Part shown: positions 1-9,155 of the stretch, piece after piece
Layout of the letters: the number at the start of each line of letters is the position of its first letter
Position numbering within the stretch: the first letter of the stretch is position 1
DNA from: JAEUUM01 sp038326165
Lineage (GTDB): Bacteria > Bacteroidota > Bacteroidia > Chitinophagales > Saprospiraceae
Direction of reading: 5' to 3'
Length of the DNA stretch: 38,257 bases
Assembly: GCA_038326165.1 (NCBI GenBank)
Contig: JBBQJT010000035.1
Location: forward strand, 1 to 38,257
Notes under the pieces: model-generated
Told to the model about the DNA's origin: nothing
Databases searched by the model: none
Seen by the model: only the letters and a program-made list of their open reading frames with translations
Program-made: the position numbers and the translations under genes

Positions 1-882
1 ATAGGAAACGAAGCGTCCACCATCAGAATAATCCGAAACATTACCAGCCTTCAATTGACTCATATCCCATTTGGTGTAGTACCATTTACTCTTCAAGCTT
101 TCAATATTTTGAACGGCTATAATTGGAAACAAGATCAGTGAAATGAACACCAATCCTTTGATGTGCCATGAAATTTCACGCCATTTCAACAGATATATGC
201 TTACCAATCCTATGTAAAGAATCAATAAGCCGGAACGAACTGCGATAAAATGCAGGGCTACAGCCAACAAGACAGACCCAACTGTTATGAAGCTATCCTT
301 TAATCGAATGCCCTCCCACAAACCTACAATCGACATCATACCTATAAATTGGGCGAATCGAACATGGTCTTGCATCGGAGTTTGAATGGAACTTCCTGCC
401 ACAACTCTCTGAATAAAAAATGTATGATCCCACCAACTATTTATTAAAACCCCAAATGTGTAGCCTACACATATCGCAAGGATACACTTTAATATATACG
501 GTTTCCAAAACTTAACTTCTGAGGGTAAATAATAAAATATAACCGGCATGGCCAGCAGAGGAAGTCTAATTCTAAATCTCGAAAGCCAATGGCTTGCATT
601 TTCGGAATTCCACAACCCGATTAGGGTAATAAAAAAAATCACTACCAAACTCAATAAGGCAGGATTGATTCGACTTAGCTGATCTAGCCAAGATCTCCAT
701 CCAAATTCAGCTATTTTGTCTCTGAAAATAACCAGTATCAAGGCAACGTAAGTCAATAAAACAACACTTGTTCCATACTTGGTAAAGAGCAACATACCGG
801 CAAAAAACACTGCCAATACAAAATGAATTATGCACAAAAGCTTTACAGATAGCCATGGTTTCGTACTGTTTAATCTTATCAT
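1..882 (-). CDS. O-antigen ligase-like membrane protein (3' end cut by window edge)
   Basis: I translated this reading frame by hand from the ATG at 882; it stays open for 294 codons to base 1, so the C-terminus is missing. The product is a polytopic membrane protein with hydrophobic helices from about residue 12 onwards. It carries a PMQDHVRFAQF segment (169-179) and a helix followed by HFIAVRSGLL (211-220). The A-x-RSG-L motif before a helix is typical of Wzy/WaaL O-antigen ligase family proteins in Bacteroidota, which join or polymerise lipid-linked glycans at the periplasmic face of the inner membrane. The 83-bp gap to pheS is divergent. The glycan substrate cannot be read from the sequence, and the family call rests on this motif and the topology. 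Confidence 0.7.
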   Translation of the reverse strand, partial: MIRLNSTKPWLSVKLLCIIHFVLAVFFAGMLLFTKYGTSVVLLTYVALILVIFRDKIAEFGWRSWLDQLSRINPALLSLVVIFFITLIGLWNSENASHWLSRFRIRLPLLAMPVIFYYLPSEVKFWKPYILKCILAICVGYTFGVLINSWWDHTFFIQRVVAGSSIQTPMQDHVRFAQFIGMMSIVGLWEGIRLKDSFITVGSVLLAVALHFIAVRSGLLILYIGLVSIYLLKWREISWHIKGLVFISLILFPIIAVQNIESLKSKWYYTKWDMSQLKAGNVSDYSDGGRFVSY

Positions 883-965
883 TGTCAACCACAAATGTAC
901 CGCTCAAACGTCAAATTGTGCTTGTGTGTTGTATTAGGCATATCTTTACATTCTCAATTGTACTT

Positions 966-1994
966 ATGGATATTTTTGCAAATATTGCTATACTAAAAGA
1001 AGAGATTGCTCAATACAGCATCCAAACTGCTGATGAATTGGAACAATTCCGAATCAAATACCTCGGCTCTAAGAATATTATCAAGCCCTTATTTAATGAA
1101 ATGAGGAATGTTCCCAATGAAAGAAAGAAGGAATTTGGTCAGGTTCTGAACGATCTCAAAACTTCAGCTGAAGAAAAATTTTCAACCATTCAGGAGAGCC
1201 TGTCGGACGGACCAAATGTTGAAAATTCAGGTATTGACCTTACTGCACCAGGATTTCCGTACCCTTTGGGTTCAAGGCACCCGATTTCATTGGCCATGAA
1301 TAGAATCATCAATATCTTTGCCCGTGTTGGTTTTGTAATAGCCGAAGATCGTGAAATTGAAGATGACTGGCATAATTTCTCAGCATTAAATACTCCTGAT
1401 GATCACCCCGCCAGAGATATGCAGGATACCTTTTATCTGCAAAACAGCACTGAAATGCTATTGCGTACGCATACCTCAAGTGTGCAGACTCGCATTATGA
1501 CTACCACTCAACCGCCCATTCGGATCATTGCGCCTGGGAGGGTGTACCGCAATGAAACCATCTCTTCCCGTTCCCATTGTCAATTCCATCAAGTTGAAGG
1601 ATTGTATATTGATAAAAAAGTGTCCTTTGCGGACATGAAGCAAACTTTGATGTTCTTTGCGCGTGAAATGTATGGACCTGATACCAAGATTCGACTGCGT
1701 CCATCATATTTCCCCTTTACAGAGCCCAGCGCTGAAATGGATGTTTATTGGGGATTAAAGGATGAAACTGATTACCGTATTACCAAAGGAACTGGTTGGT
1801 TGGAAGTTTTGGGTTGTGGTATGGTTGATCCTGTTGTATTAGAAAATTGCAACATAGATCCTGCGCAGTATTCGGGTTATGCCTTTGGGATGGGAATTGA
1901 GCGTCAGGCAATGTTGCTTCACCGAATCGGCGATATCCGCAATTTCTTTGAAAATGACACCCGTTTTCTCAAACAATTTACTAGCGTTCATTAA
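966..1994 (+). CDS. pheS: Phenylalanine--tRNA ligase alpha subunit
   Basis: This is the catalytic alpha subunit of the alpha2beta2 phenylalanyl-tRNA synthetase, which charges tRNA-Phe in the cytoplasm. It has 342 residues, close to the usual 325-345. An N-terminal helical arm is followed by the class II catalytic core: HNFSALNTPDDHPARDMQ at about 136-153, RTHTSSVQ (167-174), the motif 2 region GRVYRNETIS (from 191), FPFTEPSAEMD (about 249-259) and motif 3 FGMGIER (307-313). The frame stays open upstream to 855, but the ATG at 966 gives the family N-terminus (MDIFANIAILKEEI) and the expected length. hisS follows after 9 bp, so the two are probably co-transcribed. The partner gene pheT is not in the window. 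Confidence 0.97.
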   Translation: MDIFANIAILKEEIAQYSIQTADELEQFRIKYLGSKNIIKPLFNEMRNVPNERKKEFGQVLNDLKTSAEEKFSTIQESLSDGPNVENSGIDLTAPGFPYPLGSRHPISLAMNRIINIFARVGFVIAEDREIEDDWHNFSALNTPDDHPARDMQDTFYLQNSTEMLLRTHTSSVQTRIMTTTQPPIRIIAPGRVYRNETISSRSHCQFHQVEGLYIDKKVSFADMKQTLMFFAREMYGPDTKIRLRPSYFPFTEPSAEMDVYWGLKDETDYRITKGTGWLEVLGCGMVDPVVLENCNIDPAQYSGYAFGMGIERQAMLLHRIGDIRNFFENDTRFLKQFTSVH

Positions 1995-2003
1995 TCCATC
2001 ATC

Positions 2004-3362
2004 ATGAAACCTGCACTTTTGAAGGGAACCAGAGATTTTGGCCCTAAAGAATTATTGAAGCGTGAATTCATTTTCAACATCATAAGAGAATGCTTTAGTC
2101 TTTTCGGCTATGCTCCCTTAGAAACCCCAGCAATGGAATCCATGGCTACGCTAACTGGAAAATATGGTGAAGAGGGAGACAGATTGTTGTTTAGGATTTT
2201 AAATAATGGCGATTTTTTGGCAGATGTTCCTGATGAACACCTTACAGCAAAAGACTCAAAATTGGTCTCTGCTGCTATCGCCAAACGTGGCCTCAGATAC
2301 GATCTCACTGTACCATTTGCGCGATATGTAGTAATGAATCAAACAGATATCTCTTTTCCTTTCAAGCGATATCAGATTCAACCTGTCTGGAGAGCTGATC
2401 GTCCCCAAAAAGGAAGATACCAAGAGTTTTATCAGTGTGATGCAGATGTTGTAGGGAGTGACAGCCTTTGGTATGAAGCAGAATTATTAGCAATTTATGC
2501 ACGTGTTTTTAGTGTATTGAAGTTGCCTGTCATCATCAAATACAACAACAGAAAGATACTTCAGGGACTTGCCGAAGCTGCAGGGGTTGCAGACAGATTT
2601 CAAGTCATGACCATTTTGATTGATAAAATAGATAAAATCGGTATGGATGGTGTCATAAAAGAAATGACCTCGGCTGGTTTTCCAGATAATGCCATTGCCT
2701 ATTTGAGTAATACTTTAAAATCTGTCAACAGCCTTGACGAATTGAAACTGGTGATGATATCTGATATTGGCATGAAAGGTATTGAAGAATTGGCTGCCGT
2801 AGAAGAAGGCCTTAAAACAAGTTTGTTGGATCCTGACGCTGCCGTGCAGGTTAAATTTGACATAACACTGGCTCGTGGATTGGGTTACTATACTGGTTTC
2901 ATCTGTGAAGTAGTTGCTGGCGGAGATGTTCAAATGGGTAGTATTGGCGGAGGCGGTAGATATGATAATCTCACAGGCGTTTTTGGCTTGCCAAATGTGT
3001 CGGGTGTTGGTATCAGTTTTGGTGCTGAACGCATATATGATGTAATGGAAGAATTAGGCTTATGGCCAAAAGATCTGGAAACCACATTGCACGTGATGAT
3101 TCTGACAATGGATACGGAATCATTTGTGACAGGTACAAAAATCTTGGCATTACTCCGAAACGTGGGAATTAATTCGGATATTTATCCTTCACCAGTAAAA
3201 TTCCAAAAACAAATTAAGTACGCCAATGACAAAAAAGTCCCGTACGTAATTGTAATTGGACCTGAGGAAATTGCCGCCAATAAATATGCTTTAAAAAACA
3301 TGCGCGCAGGGACACAGGTAAGTAAAAGTATCGATGAGTTGATCGGTTTTAAATATGCCTAG
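2004..3362 (+). CDS. hisS: Histidine--tRNA ligase
   Basis: This class II synthetase attaches histidine to tRNA-His. It is 452 residues, normal for bacterial HisRS. The hallmarks are in order: the N-terminal KGTRDFGP (7-14), LRYDLTVPFARYV (97-109), motif 2 with RADRPQKGRYQEFYQCD (130-146), the histidine-specific LARGLGYYTG (289-298), GGGGRYDNL (315-323) and motif 3 GISFGAERI (336-344). These are followed by a C-terminal anticodon-binding domain (about 360-452, with SPVKFQKQIKYAN). It begins 9 bp after pheS with no obvious terminator between them, which fits a two-synthetase operon. Nothing is unusual in the catalytic residues. Confidence 0.97.
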   Translation: MKPALLKGTRDFGPKELLKREFIFNIIRECFSLFGYAPLETPAMESMATLTGKYGEEGDRLLFRILNNGDFLADVPDEHLTAKDSKLVSAAIAKRGLRYDLTVPFARYVVMNQTDISFPFKRYQIQPVWRADRPQKGRYQEFYQCDADVVGSDSLWYEAELLAIYARVFSVLKLPVIIKYNNRKILQGLAEAAGVADRFQVMTILIDKIDKIGMDGVIKEMTSAGFPDNAIAYLSNTLKSVNSLDELKLVMISDIGMKGIEELAAVEEGLKTSLLDPDAAVQVKFDITLARGLGYYTGFICEVVAGGDVQMGSIGGGGRYDNLTGVFGLPNVSGVGISFGAERIYDVMEELGLWPKDLETTLHVMILTMDTESFVTGTKILALLRNVGINSDIYPSPVKFQKQIKYANDKKVPYVIVIGPEEIAANKYALKNMRAGTQVSKSIDELIGFKYA

Positions 3363-3473
3363 GCTTACTTCTCGAAGCAATACATACAGCTGATCAGGAC
3401 ACTTTGGCTTGTTCTAGTCTGTTGATTGCCACTTATTAAAACATTATTCCTATATTGGATTAAAATTAATGAT

Positions 3474-3839
3474 ATGAAATCTCTTAGCATCTTGTTTCTT
3501 TTGACTACACTCATGTTTAGCGATTGTAAAAACATGCACAAAAAACCTTACATTCAAATAGCGCCTAATTTTGTTGAGGTACATTTTGAACGCCCGATGT
3601 CAAGGGCAGAGCTAGACAAATTGAAAGTTGATTTGGCAGCCGTAAATGTGAAAATCGTATATACGGACATGAAATATGATGGTGATTTACTGAATTTTTT
3701 ATCCTTTACTGTCGAACACAATGGTCAGGTTGGCTCAAGCAGCTCTTTTTTCACGCAACACAACCCTTGGGGCTTTTTGATCGATAGCCGCAATGGGCAA
3801 ATAGCTCGCTTACTCGTGGGGGAAATTGTGAAACAATAA
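3474..3839 (+). CDS. Small exported protein, resembles the C-terminal domain of Bacteroidota M56 (BlaR1-like) peptidases
   Basis: The product has 121 residues from the ATG at 3474. The frame is open back to 3426, but only this start puts a basic, hydrophobic signal (MKSLSILFLLTTLMF) at the N-terminus. The signal ends FSDC, which is not a good lipobox because of the Asp at -1, so secretion as a lipoprotein is uncertain. The mature part contains MSRAELDKLKVDLAAVNV followed by YTDMKYDGDLLNFLSFTVEHNG. This follows the pattern (T-x-x-x-L-D-x-L-K-x-x-L ... G-x-L-x-x-I-x-x-x-V) that I associate with a short domain at the C-terminus of Bacteroidota M56 metallopeptidases. No peptidase domain is present. 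The function is unknown. It lies 111 bp after hisS and converges with the glycosyltransferase. Confidence 0.6.
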   Translation: MKSLSILFLLTTLMFSDCKNMHKKPYIQIAPNFVEVHFERPMSRAELDKLKVDLAAVNVKIVYTDMKYDGDLLNFLSFTVEHNGQVGSSSSFFTQHNPWGFLIDSRNGQIARLLVGEIVKQ

Positions 3840-3889
3840 AAACCAATCTACTGTCTGGCATATATCAATTACTCCACCCCCTAAGGATA

Positions 3890-3914
3890 CAGAATAATGG
3901 CTTCTATTATTCTG
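3890..3914. terminator. Hairpin between convergent genes
   Basis: CAGAATAAT (3890-3898) and ATTATTCTG (3906-3914) form a perfect 9-bp stem with a 7-nt loop. It sits just beyond the stop codon of the minus-strand glycosyltransferase and 50 bp past the plus-strand small gene. The position suits a shared terminator, but neither side has a convincing T-run, so the call is moderate. Confidence 0.45.
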
Positions 3915-3917
3915 AAA

Positions 3918-5834
3918 TCACTTGAATGAGCTTGCAATATTTGGATCTATCGTTAATGCCACTGCTCTGAATTTCTCTCCCTCAGCTCCTTGTCCTGCAT
4001 CTGTCATGATTTTAAACATTGCATAATTGGATTTTGGATCAGTATCGTCAACAGACATGATCGCCTTCTGCATAAATTTTGCAGCATTGTTGTAATACTG
4101 CTTCTCTTTATAGAAAACATTCCAAGCCAAGTCATAGTAGAAATCACGCATTTTTGTTTGATCCACACCGGGTGTTTTGTCCAAATATTCCAGATATTGG
4201 TCAATGTAAGTGATTGTGGTTCTTCTTGATAAGATTTGTTTGAAGCCTGCAAGCAAATTATCCAAATTTCGATCCAAGGCATAGTTAGACCCTAACACTC
4301 CAGAATACATCTGCATGGCACTAAAATAATCTGGATATATTTCAAGAGATTTCTTGATGTATTTATTTATATCCGTTAACAATGCTTTTTGCTTGACTGG
4401 GTCCTTTTCTTTTTGAAATTGTTCAAACAAAGCCGTTGCCATAAAACAATTGGCTCGAGCGCTGTTGTGAGATGTCTTAATTGCCGCAGTGTTCAAAGAC
4501 AACTTATCCTTCCATGCTGGCACCCTTGCAATTGTTTTGGCACTTAAAGCCAATGCTGCTATTGATAACAAGGCAATGGCCAATGGTTTAGACTTTGGCA
4601 TCACGTACGTTAAAAGCGCCCAAGCAGCTGCAACACAAAAGCCAATGGAAGAGATATAAACAAATCGTTCATTCATAAACGTACCTACTGGAAATACAAT
4701 ATTGCTTACAATGGATATGGTAAACAGATAAAACAATATTGCGAATGCAGGTATTGATTTTGATTTGATGTTCTTAAGTGCAAAAACACCTAAGCCAACA
4801 TGGATTAAAAGTGATAAAATGCTCCAGATATTCGTCCAGCCAACCTTAGGGATTGCATAAGGATAATAATCGTGGGTCAAAGGATGAGGAAAAAGCTGTA
4901 GTTTTAAATAAACAATCAAGGTGTAAAAAATCGTTGCTAGCTTCTGACCAACATTCATTTCAACAAATGGATTGTTCATCAAATCCGTTATTTTTTCACC
5001 ATTACTCAGGAAATATCCTATTACTGAATAACGAATCATTAGGTAAACAACTGTTGCTACAACCAGCGGAATCATCACTTTTGTATAATCGGAGGCTTCT
5101 GCTTTGTGTGCAATAAATACCGCTAAGGGTATAACTGCCAAGAAGGTAATGGCGTTTTCCTTGGATAATAATCCCAGAAAAAACATGACTCCACTTAATA
5201 TCAGTGATAAGTTGTCTCGCTTAGCTAAATATTTAAAGGTGAAATATAAACTTCCCAATGCGCCCATTAAGGTCATGATTTCATCCCTTCCCTTTACATT
5301 GGCAACAACTTCACTATGGATAGGATGCGCGATAAACAACAAACTGGCAATAAATGGAATATTTAAAAAAGCATTGTCATCAGATTTCAATGGAAATAAA
5401 AGTAGCAATATTCGATAGAGCAATATTCCTGACAGGGCATACAACAGTACATTCATCAAGTGACTCATGAATGGATTCAGTCCCCACATTTGGTGTTCGA
5501 TGGCAAAAGTCACGATCGAAAGTGGACGATAACGAGCGCCAACAACCAAGTTTTTTTGCTCGCCAAAATAACCTTGCATACTCTCCGTTGACATGATTTT
5601 GCCAATACCCGCTATACCTTGTTTGGTAAAATCATTTTTGGTAATCACAATTTGATCATCCAAAACATAATCAAACTTGACCGTGTAGATGTAAAGACCT
5701 ACACCCAATGCAAAAATGATTGCAATCTGTTGCCAATATTTTGTCCAATAGCCTGATTCCCATGTGTAGGGCTTGCTGAACGTTTGTTTTTTCGAGCTGC
5801 TTGGCTTAGGTGCAGGGATATTGCGTTTACTCAT
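3918..5834 (-). CDS. TMTC-like GT-C glycosyltransferase with C-terminal TPR region
   Basis: This 638-residue protein has a basic cytoplasmic N-terminus, many transmembrane helices from about 35 to 430, and a soluble helical tail (about 455-630) that looks like TPRs. The motifs match the TMTC/DUF1736 family of O-mannosyltransferase-like enzymes: an acidic DD after the first helix (59-60), YRPLSIVTF (102-110), HPIHSEVVANVKGRDE (170-185), FPHPLTHDYYP (315-325) and FPVGTFMNERFVY (381-393), the counterpart of the animal AER-x-LY-x-PS segment. By family, it would move a sugar from a polyprenyl-phosphate donor to an extracytoplasmic protein acceptor. Bacterial members are poorly characterised, so donor and acceptor are unknown. 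It appears to be transcribed alone, with 175 bp upstream before the next gene ends. Confidence 0.75.
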   Translation of the reverse strand: MSKRNIPAPKPSSSKKQTFSKPYTWESGYWTKYWQQIAIIFALGVGLYIYTVKFDYVLDDQIVITKNDFTKQGIAGIGKIMSTESMQGYFGEQKNLVVGARYRPLSIVTFAIEHQMWGLNPFMSHLMNVLLYALSGILLYRILLLLFPLKSDDNAFLNIPFIASLLFIAHPIHSEVVANVKGRDEIMTLMGALGSLYFTFKYLAKRDNLSLILSGVMFFLGLLSKENAITFLAVIPLAVFIAHKAEASDYTKVMIPLVVATVVYLMIRYSVIGYFLSNGEKITDLMNNPFVEMNVGQKLATIFYTLIVYLKLQLFPHPLTHDYYPYAIPKVGWTNIWSILSLLIHVGLGVFALKNIKSKSIPAFAILFYLFTISIVSNIVFPVGTFMNERFVYISSIGFCVAAAWALLTYVMPKSKPLAIALLSIAALALSAKTIARVPAWKDKLSLNTAAIKTSHNSARANCFMATALFEQFQKEKDPVKQKALLTDINKYIKKSLEIYPDYFSAMQMYSGVLGSNYALDRNLDNLLAGFKQILSRRTTITYIDQYLEYLDKTPGVDQTKMRDFYYDLAWNVFYKEKQYYNNAAKFMQKAIMSVDDTDPKSNYAMFKIMTDAGQGAEGEKFRAVALTIDPNIASSFK

Positions 5835-6009
5835 CTTCTTTCGAAATTACATTAATAGTAAAAAACTCTTGAACTTTACGGCAAAATTGATAAATAGTTC
5901 ACATTTATGATAGAAGGAATAATGAATTTTCAATTTATTTGTGTTCATTTTATGAAATTTTCTCTTTCCTTTTTGTTTGACATATACGGATAGAAACATC
6001 TGTTTTTCA

Positions 6010-6822
6010 TCATCTTCTGTTCATTAATCTACGGGCATATTCGGAATTTCTGGGTAGCGCCTTCATCAAGATGGCGTGCAAGGCGGCCCAACTCAAGGAG
6101 CCCAACAATACACCATAAGCAATGAGCGCGGGATAATGCAATCCCAACAAATGATCAAAAAGGAAAGCATCAATCATACTAATTGCTCCAAATATCATGA
6201 TGGTTATGCTTACAAACCACCATACCCTAGTAACTCTCTTCAACCAACTTAACATTACTGCTCTTGCAGCATCTTCCCCTTGCTGGCTCAATGCATACTT
6301 TACAAAACGATATGAAAAATACATATATAGGTTAAACATTAGACCAAATGAGCCAAATTCCAACGCAGAATAGTACTGAGAATAAGCACCATTCCACAGA
6401 CTGATTTTAATTGCTATTGGGCTTAAAAAAGCAAAGAAATAAAAACTCAAATGACTCAGTGGAAGGATAAAATGTTTAAGATCTTTCCATGAATTTGCCT
6501 CGCCATTATACAACTCGCATTTTACAAAAATGAAGTACAAAGGACCCAACCACAAGCCAAAATGCAAGGGAAGAAACAATAAGCTAGGCCAATTCAATAA
6601 CGGAACAGCTAAACTAGTAAACCACCACAACACAGTACTCCATGCAGCAATAAAAAATAGTGCGTACCACAAGTCAACTGCAGACCATTGCTTGGTTTTA
6701 TAGATGAAACCAACAAGAACCACCAAAGAATAAATCAATATGCCAATCGAAACAAACAAAAAAACCAATGTTCTCCATTCCTGAGCTTTAAGCCACCCAT
6801 ACATTTGAAGAAGTGCATCCAT
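6010..6822 (-). CDS. Seven-helix membrane protein resembling an AraC-type sensor region without a DNA-binding domain
   Basis: The 270 residues are almost all membrane: about seven hydrophobic helices with short loops, ending in a basic tail (NSEYARRLMNRR). The layout, including a central GPLYFIFVKCELY (92-104) and KHFILPLSHLSFY, resembles the N-terminal sensor part of Bacteroidota AraC/HTH_18 regulators. Here the chain stops where their helix-turn-helix domain would begin, and no such domain occurs in the following sequence. It starts 3 bp after the stop of the molybdopterin oxidoreductase, so the genes are almost certainly translated from one mRNA. That context would also suit a membrane partner of the oxidoreductase, such as a quinone-linked subunit, but I see no clear haem or quinone motif. 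The function is unproven. Confidence 0.55.
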   Translation of the reverse strand: MDALLQMYGWLKAQEWRTLVFLFVSIGILIYSLVVLVGFIYKTKQWSAVDLWYALFFIAAWSTVLWWFTSLAVPLLNWPSLLFLPLHFGLWLGPLYFIFVKCELYNGEANSWKDLKHFILPLSHLSFYFFAFLSPIAIKISLWNGAYSQYYSALEFGSFGLMFNLYMYFSYRFVKYALSQQGEDAARAVMLSWLKRVTRVWWFVSITIMIFGAISMIDAFLFDHLLGLHYPALIAYGVLLGSLSWAALHAILMKALPRNSEYARRLMNRR

Positions 6823-6825
6823 TTT

Positions 6826-9144
6826 TTATTTCTTTGCTTGTATCTGAAAGCTGGTTGGCTTTAACTTTACAACTATTGACTTGCTGGTGGGTGTTTGACT
6901 CTTATCAGCAAAGCTATTGATTGGGACCAAAACATTTGTTTCAGGAAAATATGCTCCCAAATTTCCTTGGGGAATTGAGTACGCAACAAGCTTGAAGTAG
7001 CTCGCTACGCGGGTCTTTTGATCATCTTGTTGAACTATATCAACCCAGTCTCCTTCTTGCATCCCTAGTTTTTGAATATCTTGCCCATTGATCAATACAA
7101 CTCTTCTTGCATTGAGGATGCCACGGTATCGATCATCCATTCCATAAATTGTGGTATTAAACTGGTCATGTGTACGGATAGTCATGAGGATAAACTCATC
7201 ATCCTTTACTTTGATCGTTGAATTCTTATTAATCGTAAATCTCGCCTTTCCTGTAGTTGTTTTATATTGGCCTTCCCTAGCACCGTTGGGGAGATAAAAA
7301 CCTCCATCATTTCGCACTCTTTTGTTGTAATCTTGAAAGCCTGGTATGGATGCTTCAATCAGTTCTCTGATTTTATCGTAGTCTTTGATCAAATTTAGCC
7401 AATCAATCCCATTTTCAATACCTATAACTTCATTGGCCAAATGTGCTACAATGGCTGGTTCACTCATACAATATTGTGATGCCGGTTCAATTCTGCCTCT
7501 GCTACTTGACACGATACCCATACTGTTCTCAACACTTACAAATTGGGGACCAGCTTCCTGTATATCTATTTCAGTTCTTCCTAAGGCTGGCAATATCAAG
7601 GCTTCTTTGCCGGCTATAATGTGGCTTCGGTTGAGCTTGGTGGATATTTGTACTGTTAAATTGCAGTTTTGCATAGCCTCTGCTGTAAATTCGGTATCTG
7701 GTGTTGCCGATAGAAAATTTCCACCCATTCCTATGAATACCTTCACTTTGCCTGAATGCATAGCTTCTATTGATTCAATGGTATCCAATCCGTGAACTTG
7801 TGGTGGCGTGAAATGGAAAACTTTAGCAAGACTATCTAAAAATCCTTGGCTGGGCTTTTCGTAGATGCCCATGGTGCGATCTCCTTGAACATTGCTATGT
7901 CCACGAACAGGGCAGGTTCCTGCTCCTGGCTTTCCAATGGCACCACGTATCAAAAGCAGATTTACTAATTCCTGAATATTATCAACAGCGTTTTTGTGCT
8001 GGGTTAGTCCCATTGCCCAACATGCAATCATCTTAGGCCTTGCCGCAATAAGTTCAACTGCTTCCATTACCTGATTGTGGGTGATGCCACAAAGATCAAG
8101 TTGTTCTAGATAATTGTATGCTTCTAAGTCTTTTTTGAATTCTTCATATCCATCTGTTGACGCTGTTATGAAATCCTGATCAACAATACTTCTTGGATTA
8201 TTTTGTTCCTTTTTTAGCAATTGAATCAAAATTGCTTTAAAAAGGGCCACATCGCTATTGACCTTTACTTGAAGGAAAAGATCGCATAATGAAGTGGCTG
8301 ATCCGAGCAGATCTGCTACATGTTGAGGGTTCTTGAAAGCTGTGAGACCTGCTTCTGGCAATGGGTTAATGCTAATTATCTTTGCGCCATTCTTTTTTGC
8401 CTTTTGCAGCGCAGACAACATTCGTGGGTGGTTGGTCCCAGGATTCTGTCCAACAATTACAATCAGATCTGTTATATAAAAATCCTCCAAGGTCACACTG
8501 CCTTTACCTATGCCTGTTGTGTAGTTTAATGCAACTCCACTTGATTCATGACACATATTGGAGCAATCGGGCAAATTATTGGTTCCATACATTCGAACAA
8601 ATAACTGATACAAGAAAGCAGCTTCATTACTGGTTCTTCCAGAGGTATAAAAGGTGGCTTCATCAGGGGAGCTAAGACTTTTAAGGTGCTTACCAATTAT
8701 GGAATAGGCTTCATTCCATGATATTTCACAATAATGGTCACTTACGGGAGGCAAATACATTGGGTGCGTAATTCTGCCGCTTTTGCCTATTTTGTAATCC
8801 GTCCACTCGCTCATTTCACTCAAAGAGTATTTGCTAAAAAATGCTGGAGTTACCCTTGCCTCCGTCGCTTCCTCCGCAATGGCTTTTACGCCGTTTTCAC
8901 AATATTCTCCTATTTTTGAACGGTGATCATCAGGGTCCGGCCAAGCGCAACCTGGGCAATCAAAACCTCCCATTTGATTGATACTGAACAGGGTTTTTAC
9001 ACAATTTCCCAATGACATTTGTCCAACAGCATGTTCCAAGGAATGGTAAACTGCTGGCCATCCTGCAGCGTAAGTTTTCATTGATTTTAAGCTGATTTTT
9101 TCAACTTCAGGAGGCGGCACGGCATATCTTTTAAACACAGGCAT
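6826..9144 (-). CDS. FdhF/YdeP-type molybdopterin oxidoreductase alpha subunit
   Basis: This 772-residue enzyme of the bis-MGD (DMSO reductase) superfamily matches the formate-dehydrogenase-like YdeP/FdhF subgroup in length and motifs. The N-terminus has GFDCPGCAWPDPDD (60-73; Cys63, Cys66) and EYCENG (80-85; Cys82), the reduced Fe-S motif of this subgroup. CHESSG (198-203) gives the Cys-His pair that corresponds to the Mo-ligating Cys/Sec-His of formate dehydrogenases. Later segments include QNPGTNHPRM, RGHSNVQGDRTMG and a C-terminal cofactor-binding domain with RTHDQFNTTIYGMDDRYRG split over its loops. No Tat signal is seen, so it is probably cytoplasmic. The substrate is unknown: YdeP relatives are linked to acid resistance in E. 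coli, and formate is only one candidate. It lies between the conserved small protein upstream (11-bp gap) and the seven-helix protein. Confidence 0.9.
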   Translation of the reverse strand: MPVFKRYAVPPPEVEKISLKSMKTYAAGWPAVYHSLEHAVGQMSLGNCVKTLFSINQMGGFDCPGCAWPDPDDHRSKIGEYCENGVKAIAEEATEARVTPAFFSKYSLSEMSEWTDYKIGKSGRITHPMYLPPVSDHYCEISWNEAYSIIGKHLKSLSSPDEATFYTSGRTSNEAAFLYQLFVRMYGTNNLPDCSNMCHESSGVALNYTTGIGKGSVTLEDFYITDLIVIVGQNPGTNHPRMLSALQKAKKNGAKIISINPLPEAGLTAFKNPQHVADLLGSATSLCDLFLQVKVNSDVALFKAILIQLLKKEQNNPRSIVDQDFITASTDGYEEFKKDLEAYNYLEQLDLCGITHNQVMEAVELIAARPKMIACWAMGLTQHKNAVDNIQELVNLLLIRGAIGKPGAGTCPVRGHSNVQGDRTMGIYEKPSQGFLDSLAKVFHFTPPQVHGLDTIESIEAMHSGKVKVFIGMGGNFLSATPDTEFTAEAMQNCNLTVQISTKLNRSHIIAGKEALILPALGRTEIDIQEAGPQFVSVENSMGIVSSSRGRIEPASQYCMSEPAIVAHLANEVIGIENGIDWLNLIKDYDKIRELIEASIPGFQDYNKRVRNDGGFYLPNGAREGQYKTTTGKARFTINKNSTIKVKDDEFILMTIRTHDQFNTTIYGMDDRYRGILNARRVVLINGQDIQKLGMQEGDWVDIVQQDDQKTRVASYFKLVAYSIPQGNLGAYFPETNVLVPINSFADKSQTPTSKSIVVKLKPTSFQIQAKK

Positions 9145-9155
9145 TTGCTTGTTTT

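Noticed and set aside
855..965. Upstream extension of pheS
   Set aside because: The 37 extra codons overlap the divergent gene's start region and do not look like the PheS N-terminus.
3474..3540. Lipobox of a lipoprotein in the small exported protein
   Set aside because: The residue before the Cys is Asp and -3 is Phe, which does not fit a lipobox; left as uncertain export.
7385..8919. Plus-strand open frames opposite the molybdopterin oxidoreductase
   Set aside because: Antisense shadows of a clear 772-residue gene.
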